Both the position numbers and the translations under genes were made by a program. Positions 1 through 6,752 of a stretch of 35,258 bases of DNA are shown in pieces. Positions within the stretch are counted from its first letter, which is position 1. Every line of letters starts with the position of its first letter. The stretch covers positions 1 through 35,258 of the IMG/VR virus record IMGVR_UViG_3300037504_001593; one strand, given 5' to 3'. The notes under the pieces are model-generated. The model was not told where the DNA came from, made no database searches, and saw nothing but the letters and a program-made list of their open reading frames with translations. The stretch is from a virus.

Positions 1-147
1 ATGTCGAAAAGGGGGACGCGCCTCCCAGAATGCGCGGGTGGGAACCGAATGTCATATGATGACCGATCACGGCGTATATGTCGAAAAGGGAGACGCGCCT
101 CCCAGAATGCGCGGGACGGTGCGGGGCTTAGCCCCAGAATGCGCGGG
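1..147 (+). repeat. three hairpin-plus-tail direct repeats
   Basis: A 38-bp unit at 1-38 recurs at 78-115 with one difference (G14 versus A91). The tail CCCAGAATGCGCGGG occurs a third time at 133-147. Each tail is preceded by a short stem: 11-15/22-26, 88-92/99-103, and GGGGC TTA GCCCC at 123-135. The single difference between copies 1 and 2 falls in the stem and swaps a G-U for an A-U pair, so pairing is kept. Function is unknown. The first copy begins exactly at the window edge, so more copies may lie upstream. Confidence 0.75.
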
Positions 148-162
148 AACAGGTTTTCGGTC

Positions 163-594
163 ATGTTGATCAAAAAAGAAGCCGATCTGCGGAAGCTAGT
201 CCGGGGCTGGTTTCCGCGAAAAATCTTGTATTCAGTGGAATTCGCAACTGGCGGGGATCAAGGAATCCCCGATTTTTTTGTCTTTCATAGATGTGAAGTG
301 CATTTTATCGAGCTTAAGTGCCTCGATAGAGAGCCTAGGTCTGCCGGTGATTTAAATCTGAGAACAAAGCAAATTCGGTTCCTTGAGGCTTGTTTGGAGA
401 GTGGCATTAATGCTGGGGTCATCGTAGGTATCAAAAACACTGATTGGATTTACTTCTACGATGGAAAGTTGGTCGTAGATACTCTCAATGGCAAAGAAGA
501 GCGTTCTTTCAAGGGTAGACGAATTAGGGACAAGCTAGATTTGATATCTGAAATCGAATATGCCAGAAAGTTTAGAAACAAAACGTGGGTTTGA
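163..594 (+). CDS. VRR-NUC-type nuclease
   Basis: This 143-aa protein resembles the VRR-NUC branch (PF08774) of PD-(D/E)xK nucleases, which phages often carry near replication or packaging genes. The catalytic signature is visible: GIPDFFVF followed by HFIELKC, giving the D and E-x-K residues at about 36-52. A Q-x-x-F-L-E-A segment and the strand GVIVGI follow, as in the family. The length is typical. The frame is open back to position 1, but that part encodes the hairpin repeats. I therefore choose ATG 163 (MLIKKEADLRKLV), which has AGG about 10 bases upstream. The likely role is DNA nicking or junction cleavage. No partner gene is visible upstream because the window begins here. Confidence 0.7.
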   Translation: MLIKKEADLRKLVRGWFPRKILYSVEFATGGDQGIPDFFVFHRCEVHFIELKCLDREPRSAGDLNLRTKQIRFLEACLESGINAGVIVGIKNTDWIYFYDGKLVVDTLNGKEERSFKGRRIRDKLDLISEIEYARKFRNKTWV

Positions 595-596
595 TA

Positions 597-625
597 GGTC
601 AATAGTCTCGCTTCGGACCTATTGA
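597..625 (+). other. inverted repeat after the VRR-NUC gene
   Basis: TCAATAG (599-605) and CTATTGA (619-625) form a perfect 7-bp stem that competes with GGTC/GACC (597-600/616-619). No T-run follows, so it is probably not an intrinsic terminator. Confidence 0.45.
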
Positions 626-747
626 ATCGTGATCTTATTGGTTCCGATAGGTTCCACTTGCTATGCGTTTATATCTAAAAAGACGAAGTTTTCGATTAAT
701 CGTAGTAAAATCTCATTTCCTACAGTGAGAATTGAGGAAAATCAATT

Positions 748-970
748 GGTTCCAGGTTCGGTTCCGGTTAGCGATTTCCATATAAGGGGTAAAGTTAGGT
801 TTTTGGTTGACTATACTAAGGGTTCCACCTTTTTCTACTATTCCTTTACTCTGTAATTTAAAGTTAAGATTTATTAAAAGTAGTAAAAAAGAGATTAGAA
901 TGATTATAATGAACCAAGACCTAATTTTACCCCTTATATGGAATCGACCCGATGGAACCGAACCGGAACC
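748..970. repeat. ~220-bp imperfect palindrome; candidate cos/pac or origin
   Basis: Three blocks of inverted sequence share one centre near 860. GGTTCCaGGTTCGGTTCC (748-765) mirrors GGAACCGAACCGGAACC (954-970). TTCCATATAAGGGGTAAA (776-793) mirrors 926-943 perfectly over 18 bp. CTTTTTCTACTA (829-840) mirrors TAGTAAAAAAG (881-891). The centre (841-910) is very AT-rich. Further GGTTCC copies lie at 640-645, 650-655 and 822-827, and GGAACC at 987-992. The block sits in a ~600-bp gene-free interval directly upstream of the small terminase gene, which is where terminase recognition sites are commonly found. A replication origin is the alternative. No protein-coding gene in 595-1199 is convincing. 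Confidence 0.75.
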
Positions 971-992
971 CCATCTGAGATTTAGCGGAACC

Positions 993-1025
993 TATAGGAT
1001 TTCGCTATTAGGATTTAATCCTATA
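993..1025. repeat. short palindromes TATAGGAT / ATCCTATA
   Basis: TATAGGAT (993-1000) pairs with ATCCTATA (1018-1025). Inside it, TAGGATT (1009-1015) pairs with AATCCTA (1017-1023). These are perfect 8- and 7-bp inverted repeats on the right flank of the large palindrome and could be protein-binding sites. Confidence 0.5.
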
Positions 1026-1080
1026 AAAATTGGGTTTTTCGCTAGTCGGTTGCTGGTTTGGGTGTTTGGTCGGGCTGAGA

Positions 1081-1119
1081 AAGTTAGATGGCCCTAAAAA
1101 AGTTAGACTCGTCTAACTT
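1081..1119. promoter_or_regulatory. AAGTTAGA repeat and palindrome
   Basis: AAGTTAGAC TC GTCTAACTT (1100-1119) is a perfect 9-bp palindrome. A direct copy of its half site, AAGTTAGA, lies at 1081-1088. The arrangement suggests a dimeric operator or a transcript hairpin upstream of the terminase operon. No protein can be assigned to it. Confidence 0.45.
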
Positions 1120-1147
1120 CCTGTAGCAATTTCTAGACAATTGCATG

Positions 1148-1175
1148 TAGCCTAATTATGGGCTATTTTCTTTTT
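1148..1175 (+). terminator. weak intrinsic terminator before terS
   Basis: TAGCC (1148-1152) pairs with GGCTA (1161-1165) and is followed by TTTTCTTTTT. The stem is only 5-6 bp, so termination would be partial. It separates the palindrome region from the terminase genes. Confidence 0.45.
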
Positions 1176-1199
1176 ATCGCTTGACTAACGGAGAAAATT

Positions 1200-1595
1200 A
1201 TGACCGCGACCAAGGAAGATGTCCTAAAGGAATTAACCGCCATTGCATTCAGCAATGTTGCCGATTTCTTATCGTGGGATAAATTGGAATACACGACTGA
1301 TGAAAAGGGCAATCTGATCATTCAGGGTGGGCTTAAGCTTGTTCCTTCACGAGAATTGCTTCGGACACAGACCGCGGCAATTTCAAAGATCAAACAGACT
1401 GAAAAAGGGTGCATCGAATTCACCCTATGGAACAAGATGGATGCCCTAAAGGAACTGGCGAAACACCTCGGTATCGAGGGCATTGGCGATGATCCCATGG
1501 AAATCGCCATGAAAATTCAGCGTGCGATGTCCGGCATGGACCAAAGCGTCGAAGGCTTTAAGAACGCCAAGGAAGGGTCGGCTGAGGAAGAGTAA
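1200..1595 (+). CDS. terS: terminase small subunit, lacking N-terminal HTH
   Basis: This 131-aa protein matches the C-terminal half of the Terminase_2 small-subunit family (PF03592). The segment DVLKELTAIAFSNVADFL at residues 7-24 corresponds to the helix after the DNA-binding domain in full-length members. The stretch AAISKIKQ...LWNKMDALKELAKHLG at about 59-90 is the oligomerisation core. Full-length members carry some 50-60 more N-terminal residues with the HTH that recognises cos/pac DNA. Here an in-frame TGA at 1182-1184, just ahead of the ATG, excludes that domain. GGAG lies 7 bases before the start. It directly precedes terL. Recognition DNA could be the palindrome at 748-970, with a partner protein supplying the binding domain. 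Confidence 0.75.
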   Translation: MTATKEDVLKELTAIAFSNVADFLSWDKLEYTTDEKGNLIIQGGLKLVPSRELLRTQTAAISKIKQTEKGCIEFTLWNKMDALKELAKHLGIEGIGDDPMEIAMKIQRAMSGMDQSVEGFKNAKEGSAEEE

Positions 1596-1616
1596 TCTAC
1601 CCAAACCCTTTCATGC

Positions 1617-1642
1617 GGCCATAGCGTGGCCATACGCGAGCA
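1617..1642. other. GGCCATA repeat / hairpin between terS and terL
   Basis: GGCCA TAGCG TGGCC (1617-1631) forms a perfect 5-bp stem. The stretch GGCCATACGCGAGCA (1628-1642) matches 14 of 15 bases with 16928-16942, in another intergenic region of this window. Confidence 0.4.
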
Positions 1643-1658
1643 CAGAGCCTTTTAAGGT

Positions 1659-3002
1659 ATGCCAAGCCATAGAGACCCTGTAATGGCCACGAGTGAACCC
1701 GCAAACGAGACACCCTTTCCGCAGCTTCGGCCGCATCCTATCCAAATCCAGTATTGGAAATGCGACAAGCGGTTCGTGGCTGTACCAAGCGGGCGCCGAT
1801 CTGGCAAAACCGAGCTTGCCAAGCGTCGGTTGATTAAAAGGGCTTGGGCCGGAACCAATTACTATCCGGCCCGCTTCTTTGTCGCTGCACCGACCTTTAA
1901 TCAGGCTGTAAATATTTATTGGAATGATTTAAAGCGGTATTGCTTCAATGTAGCTAAATTCTACAACCTTCCAATGCCATCAATTTCTGAGGGTTACAAG
2001 ACTATCAAGTTGCCACTGTCCGAAATAATGCTCGTATCCATGGATAAGCCAGAACGTATCGAGGGTCAGCCATGGGATGGGGGAGTGTTAGACGAATATG
2101 GCAATATGAAGGAAAAGGCTTGGATGGAACACGTTCGTCCGGCCCTTTCAGACCGTCGCGGATGGTGCGATTTTATTGGCGTCCCTGAAGGCTGGAATCA
2201 TTATAAAGAACTATGCGATTATGCACAGAGAGAAGATACACCTGATTGGGCGCATTTTCACTGGATAAGCGCCGATATCCTTCCGGCTGAGGAAATCGAG
2301 GCGGCGAAAGCCGAGCTTGATGAACTGGTTTATAGACAAGAATATGAAGGCTCTTTCGAGAACTTCAGTGGCCGAGCATATTACAATTTTCAAAGGTCAG
2401 ATCACTGCGCCAATTTGGAATACAACCCAAAAGCACCGTTGATTTTTTGCTTCGATTTCAACGTTGAACCGGGCGTTGCTGCGGTAGCTCAAGAAAAGGA
2501 ACGAGGAACCGCTGTAATTGGCGAAGTGCATATCCCTCGCAATTCTTCAACTGAGGCTGTTTGTAAACGGCTTATTCATGATTGGCATCACCACAAAGGC
2601 TTAGTGAAGTGTTATGGCGATGCAACCGGCGGCGCTCGTGGTTCGGCCAAGGTTGCCGGTTCCGATTGGGATTTGATTAGACAGCATCTTCGGCCTGTCT
2701 TTAGAGACAATTTGATTTTGCGCGTGCCAAACAGCAACCCGGCGGAAAGAGCTAGGATAAATGCGCTCAATTCCAGGCTAAGGTCTGCCAATGGCAACAT
2801 TAGGATGATGGTTGATCCAATTAAGGCTAAGCATGTTGTTAAGGATTTGGAAGGTGTGACTCTTTTGGAGGGCGGTTCGGGTGAGATTGACAAGAAGAAA
2901 ACACCGGACCTAAGTCATATCAGCGATGCGCTCGGTTATTACATAGCTCGTGAATTCCCGATCAAGGGCGGAAAATCTCAAATCGACATCCTTGAGGGTT
3001 GA
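1659..3002 (+). CDS. terL: terminase large subunit
   Basis: This 447-aa packaging motor pumps DNA into proheads and cuts the concatemer. The ATPase domain has Walker A PSGRRSGKT at residues 43-51 and Walker B GVLDE at 142-146, ending in the catalytic glutamate. The RNase H-like nuclease domain shows its acidic residues in FCFDFN (D266 or D268), YGDATGG (D321) and SDALGYY (D423). Length and order are normal for TerL. Two starts are possible: ATG 1659 (MPSHRDP), with AAGG very close to it, or ATG 1683 (MATSEPA). Neither has an ideal ribosome site, so the first eight residues are uncertain. It follows terS by 63 bases, and a structured non-coding stretch follows. Confidence 0.95.
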   Translation: MPSHRDPVMATSEPANETPFPQLRPHPIQIQYWKCDKRFVAVPSGRRSGKTELAKRRLIKRAWAGTNYYPARFFVAAPTFNQAVNIYWNDLKRYCFNVAKFYNLPMPSISEGYKTIKLPLSEIMLVSMDKPERIEGQPWDGGVLDEYGNMKEKAWMEHVRPALSDRRGWCDFIGVPEGWNHYKELCDYAQREDTPDWAHFHWISADILPAEEIEAAKAELDELVYRQEYEGSFENFSGRAYYNFQRSDHCANLEYNPKAPLIFCFDFNVEPGVAAVAQEKERGTAVIGEVHIPRNSSTEAVCKRLIHDWHHHKGLVKCYGDATGGARGSAKVAGSDWDLIRQHLRPVFRDNLILRVPNSNPAERARINALNSRLRSANGNIRMMVDPIKAKHVVKDLEGVTLLEGGSGEIDKKKTPDLSHISDALGYYIAREFPIKGGKSQIDILEG

Positions 3003-3045
3003 CTTCTCAAAAAAGCTTTCTTATATAGAATATAGCGAAACGGAA

Positions 3046-3169
3046 TGGGAATGGTTCCCAAGGAAGGTGGGCTTTCCTGTAAGAACCTCTTAAAACGATT
3101 TGTTGAGATTTTGGGAAGTTTGTGAAAGAGGACGGCTGGATACAGCGGTAGGTCCGAAAAGTCTACCGC
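3046..3169 (+). ncRNA. hairpin-rich leader between terL and portal
   Basis: Three consecutive hairpins lie in this gene-free stretch: TGGGAA tgg TTCCCA (3046-3060), AGGAA...TTCCT (3061-3078), and GCGGTAG...CTACCGC (3145-3169, 7 bp, 11-base loop). No open frame of credible composition crosses them on either strand. This may be a structured 5' leader or a small RNA. It matches no riboswitch that I recognise. Confidence 0.35.
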
Positions 3170-3173
3170 AACA

Positions 3174-3240
3174 ACCCCAAGGAAAGACACCAGAGAAGAT
3201 GCCCCTCCCATTTTCACTGGTTGTCTTCCTTGGGTTTCTT
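3174..3240 (+). terminator. long imperfect hairpin with T-rich tail
   Basis: The left arm 3174-3193 (AACCCCAAGGAAAGACACCA) pairs with the right arm 3217-3236 with small bulges, leaving a 23-base loop. TTTCTT follows. It could end terminase transcripts. The downstream candidate promoter at 3254-3262 fits that reading. Confidence 0.45.
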
Positions 3241-3253
3241 TGCGTCTATACTA

Positions 3254-3262
3254 TGCTATAAT
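3254..3262 (+). promoter_or_regulatory. extended -10 promoter for the head genes
   Basis: TGCTATAAT is a consensus extended -10 (TG-N-TATAAT). No good -35 lies 16-18 bases upstream, which extended -10 promoters tolerate. A start near 3269 would give a leader of about 27 bases before the portal ATG at 3296. Confidence 0.45.
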
Positions 3263-3295
3263 GCACCATATGTGCAAAAACAGGTCGCAAAAGCC

Positions 3296-4774
3296 ATGTC
3301 TGTAGATATCGAACATCCCGAATACGCCAATAGTAAGCTTCTTTGGCAAATGATCCGGGATTGTATTGCTGGCGATCACGCTGTTAAGGACAACGGTCAG
3401 TCATATTTGGCTAAGCCAACTGGAATGTCATTTACCGAATATAATGTATATTTGGATAGAGCATTATTCTACAATGCTACTGCTAGGACAGTCCAGTTCT
3501 TAATCGGTTCACTATTTCGCCGCGAGCTTCAGGTCACTGACTTCCCTGAGCGACATATTCCGCTGCTTAATGATGTGACGCTCATGGACCAATCGCTCCA
3601 AATGCTGGCGAAGCAGATTGGCGAAGAATTGATCGCTGTCGGTCGCGTCGGTGTGGCAGTCGATTTCAATGAAGAGGAAAACAAGCCATATTTGGCGATG
3701 TATACTGCCGAAAATATCAAGCATTGGGACATGGATTATATCGGCGGAACACCAGTCTTGAATCAGGTTATTCTTGCCGAATGGCGTTATGAGAAAGACC
3801 CTAAAAAGGAATTCGAATACATCGATGTTGAGCGGCGCCGCGTCCTATACCTGAATGACTCTGGTCAATTCGCTGTTGAGGTGTGGGAGAAATCTGCCGA
3901 GAAGCATCGTCAGTCAGACTTTGTCCATATTACCGATGAAGATGCTATTCCCTCCATTCGCGGCAGACCGCTGGATTTTATTCCATTCCAATTCATCAAT
4001 ATAAACAACCTACTTCCCGATGTAGATAAACCGCCGCTTCTTGACCTGTGTCAAGTGAATATCAGCCATTTCAAAAACTCCGCCGATCTTGAGCATGGAA
4101 TCCATATGACAGCGCTCCCGACGCCATGGATTGCTGGCGATTTGGTTGGCGGGCAAGAAGAGCGCAAAGAGCTTCGCATTGGCTCAGGGACCGCATGGCA
4201 CCTTGAGCAAGGCGCACAGGTTGGCATGCTCGAATTCACGGGTGCCGGCTTAGAAGCCATTGCTAATCGAATGAAGCAAAAAGAAGACTACATGGCTTTT
4301 CTAGGCTCCCGGCTGCTGGCCAATCAAAAGGCGGGCGTAGAGGCGGCCTATACAGTCCAGATGCGCCATACTGGCGACAATTCGGTACTGGCTTCCATTG
4401 CTGATACAATGGGGCAAGGTCTAGCCAAATGCCTCGATTGGTATTTGATGTGGCTTGGTCAAATGGACGCGGATGTTGGCGTCGAAATCAACAAGGATTT
4501 CATAGCTCAACCGATGTCCAGTGAAGAGCTTAAGTCCTTGGTTGCTGCTTGGCAGGCTGGCGCATTTGGCGACGAAACACTTTTCTTTAATTTACAGAAA
4601 GGTGAAATTATCCCAGAAGGCAAATCTTATGATGATTTTTCGCGAGAGATGGAAGAGGCGGAAGCCAAGAAGCTAGCGATGTTCCAGGAAGGGATGGATG
4701 CCACACAAAATAATGTACCCAAAACTCAAGGCAATCAAGAGCAAAACGACAGGCAGGGAAATAAGGAAAATTGA
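3296..4774 (+). CDS. portal protein (DUF4055 family)
   Basis: This 492-aa protein belongs to the DUF4055 family (PF13264), which encodes portal proteins of phages with P22-like coats. It forms the dodecameric ring at the capsid vertex through which DNA enters. The family opening is clear: IEHPEYANSKLLWQMIRDCIAGDHAVK, then SYLAKPTGMSFTEYNVYLDRALFYNATARTV. The C-terminal tail is acidic and Gln/Asn-rich. The frame is open back to 3221, but ATG 3296 (MSVDIEHPEY) matches the family start and has AGGT about 12 bases upstream. The 3' end overlaps the next gene by 77 bases. Position between terL and the MuF-like gene supports the call. Confidence 0.88.
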   Translation: MSVDIEHPEYANSKLLWQMIRDCIAGDHAVKDNGQSYLAKPTGMSFTEYNVYLDRALFYNATARTVQFLIGSLFRRELQVTDFPERHIPLLNDVTLMDQSLQMLAKQIGEELIAVGRVGVAVDFNEEENKPYLAMYTAENIKHWDMDYIGGTPVLNQVILAEWRYEKDPKKEFEYIDVERRRVLYLNDSGQFAVEVWEKSAEKHRQSDFVHITDEDAIPSIRGRPLDFIPFQFININNLLPDVDKPPLLDLCQVNISHFKNSADLEHGIHMTALPTPWIAGDLVGGQEERKELRIGSGTAWHLEQGAQVGMLEFTGAGLEAIANRMKQKEDYMAFLGSRLLANQKAGVEAAYTVQMRHTGDNSVLASIADTMGQGLAKCLDWYLMWLGQMDADVGVEINKDFIAQPMSSEELKSLVAAWQAGAFGDETLFFNLQKGEIIPEGKSYDDFSREMEEAEAKKLAMFQEGMDATQNNVPKTQGNQEQNDRQGNKEN

Positions 4775-5012
4775 TTGCATTGAAGGTGAATTATCAGAAG
4801 TACAACAGGCTATTGAGATCGTCAAGCGGGAGATTTTTGGTGATAATGTAACTTCGGTTGCATTAGTTGCAACATTTAAAGATGGTAGGTTCGTTACATC
4901 TTTTAGTTACACTGACGAATATCACTACAACGACGTAGGTCTTTTGGGCGCAATCGAAATCCTTAAGTCAAGGGTGTTAAAAGACATCGACGAAATGAGG
5001 GAAGTGCCATGA
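4698..5012 (+). CDS. small hypothetical phage protein overlapping portal
   Basis: A 104-aa protein I cannot name. Its first 25 codons lie inside the portal gene in another frame. ATG 4698 has a strong AGGAAGGG five bases upstream, which supports the overlapping start. A start after the portal stop would need a rare ATT. The fold is probably alpha/beta: a helix at about 32-47 (ELSEVQQAIEIVKREI), a strand pair at 53-70 (SVALVATFKDGRFVTSF), and a helix at 79-97 (VGLLGAIEILKSRVLKDI). No transmembrane segment or catalytic motif is seen. Small proteins of this kind recur between portal and head-morphogenesis genes. Confidence 0.65.
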   Translation: MPHKIMYPKLKAIKSKTTGREIRKIDCIEGELSEVQQAIEIVKREIFGDNVTSVALVATFKDGRFVTSFSYTDEYHYNDVGLLGAIEILKSRVLKDIDEMREVP

Positions 5013-5035
5013 GAATTAGGGAAGTGATGTAAGAA

Positions 5036-6250
5036 ATGCCATCCACCAATGAAGCACTCATGGACGCGGCAAATAGACATCAAGTCTATGTGCAGCGCTA
5101 TGGTTCTAGGGTGGCAAATGAAACTGTCGCTTTACTGAACAGAGCGGAGGCTGATCTTGTTGGACAGATATTTACGCGCTTGGATCGCATCACAGCACGC
5201 GGACGTGATCGCGGACCGGCAACTACCAGAAGACTGCAAGAGTTGCTTAGACAACTCAGAGAAATTAACGACGACATCTATGACGAAATGCATGGATTCG
5301 TCAGGGACGAATTGCGCTCGTTTGCGGAGAATGAAGCGCAACTTGCGGTAACGCGATTAACCGAAGCTACCTCAGCCGGCTTTGGTTACGTTGCGCCTAG
5401 TCAGACGACTTTGCACAATATTGTCGTTTCCAGGCCATTCGAAGGTCGGCATTTGCGCGGCTGGTTCAACCAATTAAATCGAGAGCAACAGAGTGGTATT
5501 GAACAGGCCATTAGGCAAGGTCTGCTTCAATCCATGACCAACGATCAAATTATCAACAGGATTCGCGGCACGAGAGCGGCGAATTATACAGATGGGATAC
5601 TTCATAGAAGTAGAAGACATGTCCAATCGGTAGTAAGGACTGCCACTAATTTTGTATCAAATGAGTCTCGGGAAGAGACCTATAATAACAATTCAGATAT
5701 AATTTTGGCGGTTCGTTGGACATCGACCTTGGATGGTCGAACTAGCCCAATCTGTCGTGCCAGAGATGGCAAGATGGCGCCGATTGGCGATACTACAGCC
5801 GGAGAGGTTAGCGCCATCGGGCAATTGCTCGATCCGCCTGGAGCTAGACCGCCGGCCCATATCAATTGCCGGTCAACAACAACGCCAATAACCCGGTCTT
5901 GGGCCGAAGTCCAAAGGATCAAAGGGACAGATGAATTCGAGGAAGGCTTCCACGAAAGGCTAAGAGAAAGGGGATTTTCGGAAGCTGAAATAAGACGTAT
6001 AAGATCAGATACACGAGCCTCCATGGATGGTCAAGTTCCGAAAGATGTGACCTATCAGGAATGGCTTAGAAGACAACCGCCGGAGTTTCAAGACGATGTG
6101 CTTGGTCCTACTCGCGCTCAGCTTTTTCGTGATGGTGATGTTAGTCTTGACCGTTTTGTAGATGAAAGTGGCGAGCAACTAACACTTGACGAATTAAAGT
6201 TAAGAGAGGCTGCAATTTGGAACAGAATATTTCCAGATCGTAATGGCTAG
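5036..6250 (+). CDS. MuF-like minor head protein
   Basis: This 404-aa protein belongs to the phage Mu F / SPP1 gp7 head-morphogenesis family (PF04233). These minor capsid proteins bind the portal and travel inside the head. The family signature lies at about residues 225-285: WTSTLDGRTSPICRARDGK, then RPPAHINCRSTTTPI, with paired Cys and His-x-x-Cys-Arg positions that resemble a metal site. The N-terminal half is helical and Arg/Gln-rich. No toxin domain is visible at the C-terminus, which ends soon after an Arg-rich helical stretch. The upstream sequence contains a repeated AGGGAAGTG (about 4997 and 5018). The gene lies in the usual place after the portal. Confidence 0.88.
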   Translation: MPSTNEALMDAANRHQVYVQRYGSRVANETVALLNRAEADLVGQIFTRLDRITARGRDRGPATTRRLQELLRQLREINDDIYDEMHGFVRDELRSFAENEAQLAVTRLTEATSAGFGYVAPSQTTLHNIVVSRPFEGRHLRGWFNQLNREQQSGIEQAIRQGLLQSMTNDQIINRIRGTRAANYTDGILHRSRRHVQSVVRTATNFVSNESREETYNNNSDIILAVRWTSTLDGRTSPICRARDGKMAPIGDTTAGEVSAIGQLLDPPGARPPAHINCRSTTTPITRSWAEVQRIKGTDEFEEGFHERLRERGFSEAEIRRIRSDTRASMDGQVPKDVTYQEWLRRQPPEFQDDVLGPTRAQLFRDGDVSLDRFVDESGEQLTLDELKLREAAIWNRIFPDRNG

Positions 6251-6332
6251 ACCTTGACATGAAAGGCGGGATTGATCCTTACAAGTTGATCCTTTTCTTT
6301 TTGGCAATCGAGATGATGTGGAAGAGGTTGAA

Positions 6333-6494
6333 ATGCCGGTACAACCTTGCAGATCAGATGGTAAGCCTGGCTATAAGTGGGGCGATCAAGGCAAATGCTA
6401 CACGTACACAGCGGGCAATGAAGAAAGTCGGGAGCGAGCGAAGGCAAAAGCCCGAGAACAAGGACAGGCCATAAAAGCGAATGATGGTGAATAA
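6333..6494 (+). CDS. conserved 53-aa phage protein with CRSDGKPGYKWG
   Basis: This short gene starts at ATG 6333 with AGAGG five bases upstream and ends at TAA 6494. Its product begins MPVQPCRSDGKPGYKWGDQG, continues KCYTYTAGNEESRERAKAKA, and ends in a basic, probably helical tail. I recognise this as a small protein seen after MuF genes in many phages. Its function is not known. Two Cys residues (6 and 22) in a Gly/Lys/Trp/Tyr-rich N-terminus suggest a compact fold or metal knuckle. A longer frame at 6259-6474 overlaps it but has no ribosome site, so it looks like the shadow. Confidence 0.75.
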   Translation: MPVQPCRSDGKPGYKWGDQGKCYTYTAGNEESRERAKAKAREQGQAIKANDGE

Positions 6495-6583
6495 TACATA
6501 AAAAAGTCCTTTTTTACAGCCAGATAGCACTTATCTTACTTATTGGATGATCCATTCATCCATCGGGTCGTTCCCTCCCAAAC

Positions 6584-6612
6584 TGGCCACCCTTATTGGG
6601 TGGCCATTTTTT
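6584..6612 (+). terminator. strong intrinsic terminator
   Basis: TGGCCACCC TTATT GGGTGGCCA (6584-6606) is a perfect 9-bp stem followed by six T. It closes the portal/MuF unit before the DUF115 gene. Confidence 0.92.
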
Positions 6613-6622
6613 ATGAAAAGTC

Positions 6623-6651
6623 TTTAAGTGGCCATCGATTGAATTTATAAA
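6623..6651 (+). promoter_or_regulatory. possible promoter for the DUF115 gene
   Basis: TATAAA (6646-6651) lies 17 bases after TTTAAG (6623-6628), a weak -35 match. Its place right after a strong terminator makes a promoter necessary, but the match itself is poor. Confidence 0.3.
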
Positions 6652-6657
6652 AGAAAA

Positions 6658-6733
6658 GTAATCTTTCCGAGGGATTACGAGACCGCTCTGTCGAGAAGCC
6701 CAAAGGCTAGCGGTATGCGGCTTTTGGGCTTCT
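6658..6733 (+). promoter_or_regulatory. two-hairpin leader of the DUF115 gene
   Basis: GTAATC/GATTAC (6658-6663/6673-6678) is followed by an 11-bp stem AGAAGCCCAAA/TTTGGGCTTCT (6694-6704/6723-6733). The second hairpin ends 8 bases before AAAGGA, the ribosome site of the gene at 6753. It may stabilise the message or gate translation. Confidence 0.5.
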
Positions 6734-6752
6734 TCACAAGAAAGGATTGCAT

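Noticed and set aside
1-147. CRISPR-like array
   Set aside because: Two 38-bp copies are spaced by 39 bp, which looks CRISPR-like, but the third copy is partial and only 17 bases after the second. No cas gene is visible.
748-970. Retron msr-msd or MITE
   Set aside because: No reverse transcriptase or transposase lies nearby and there is no target-site duplication that I can see.
629-1097. ORFs of 75 and 96 aa in the palindrome region
   Set aside because: No ribosome site, odd composition, and they run through the two mirror-image arms. The sequence is better explained as a structural site.
6259-6474. 71-aa ORF
   Set aside because: It lacks a ribosome site and is overlapped by the recognised 53-aa gene in another frame.
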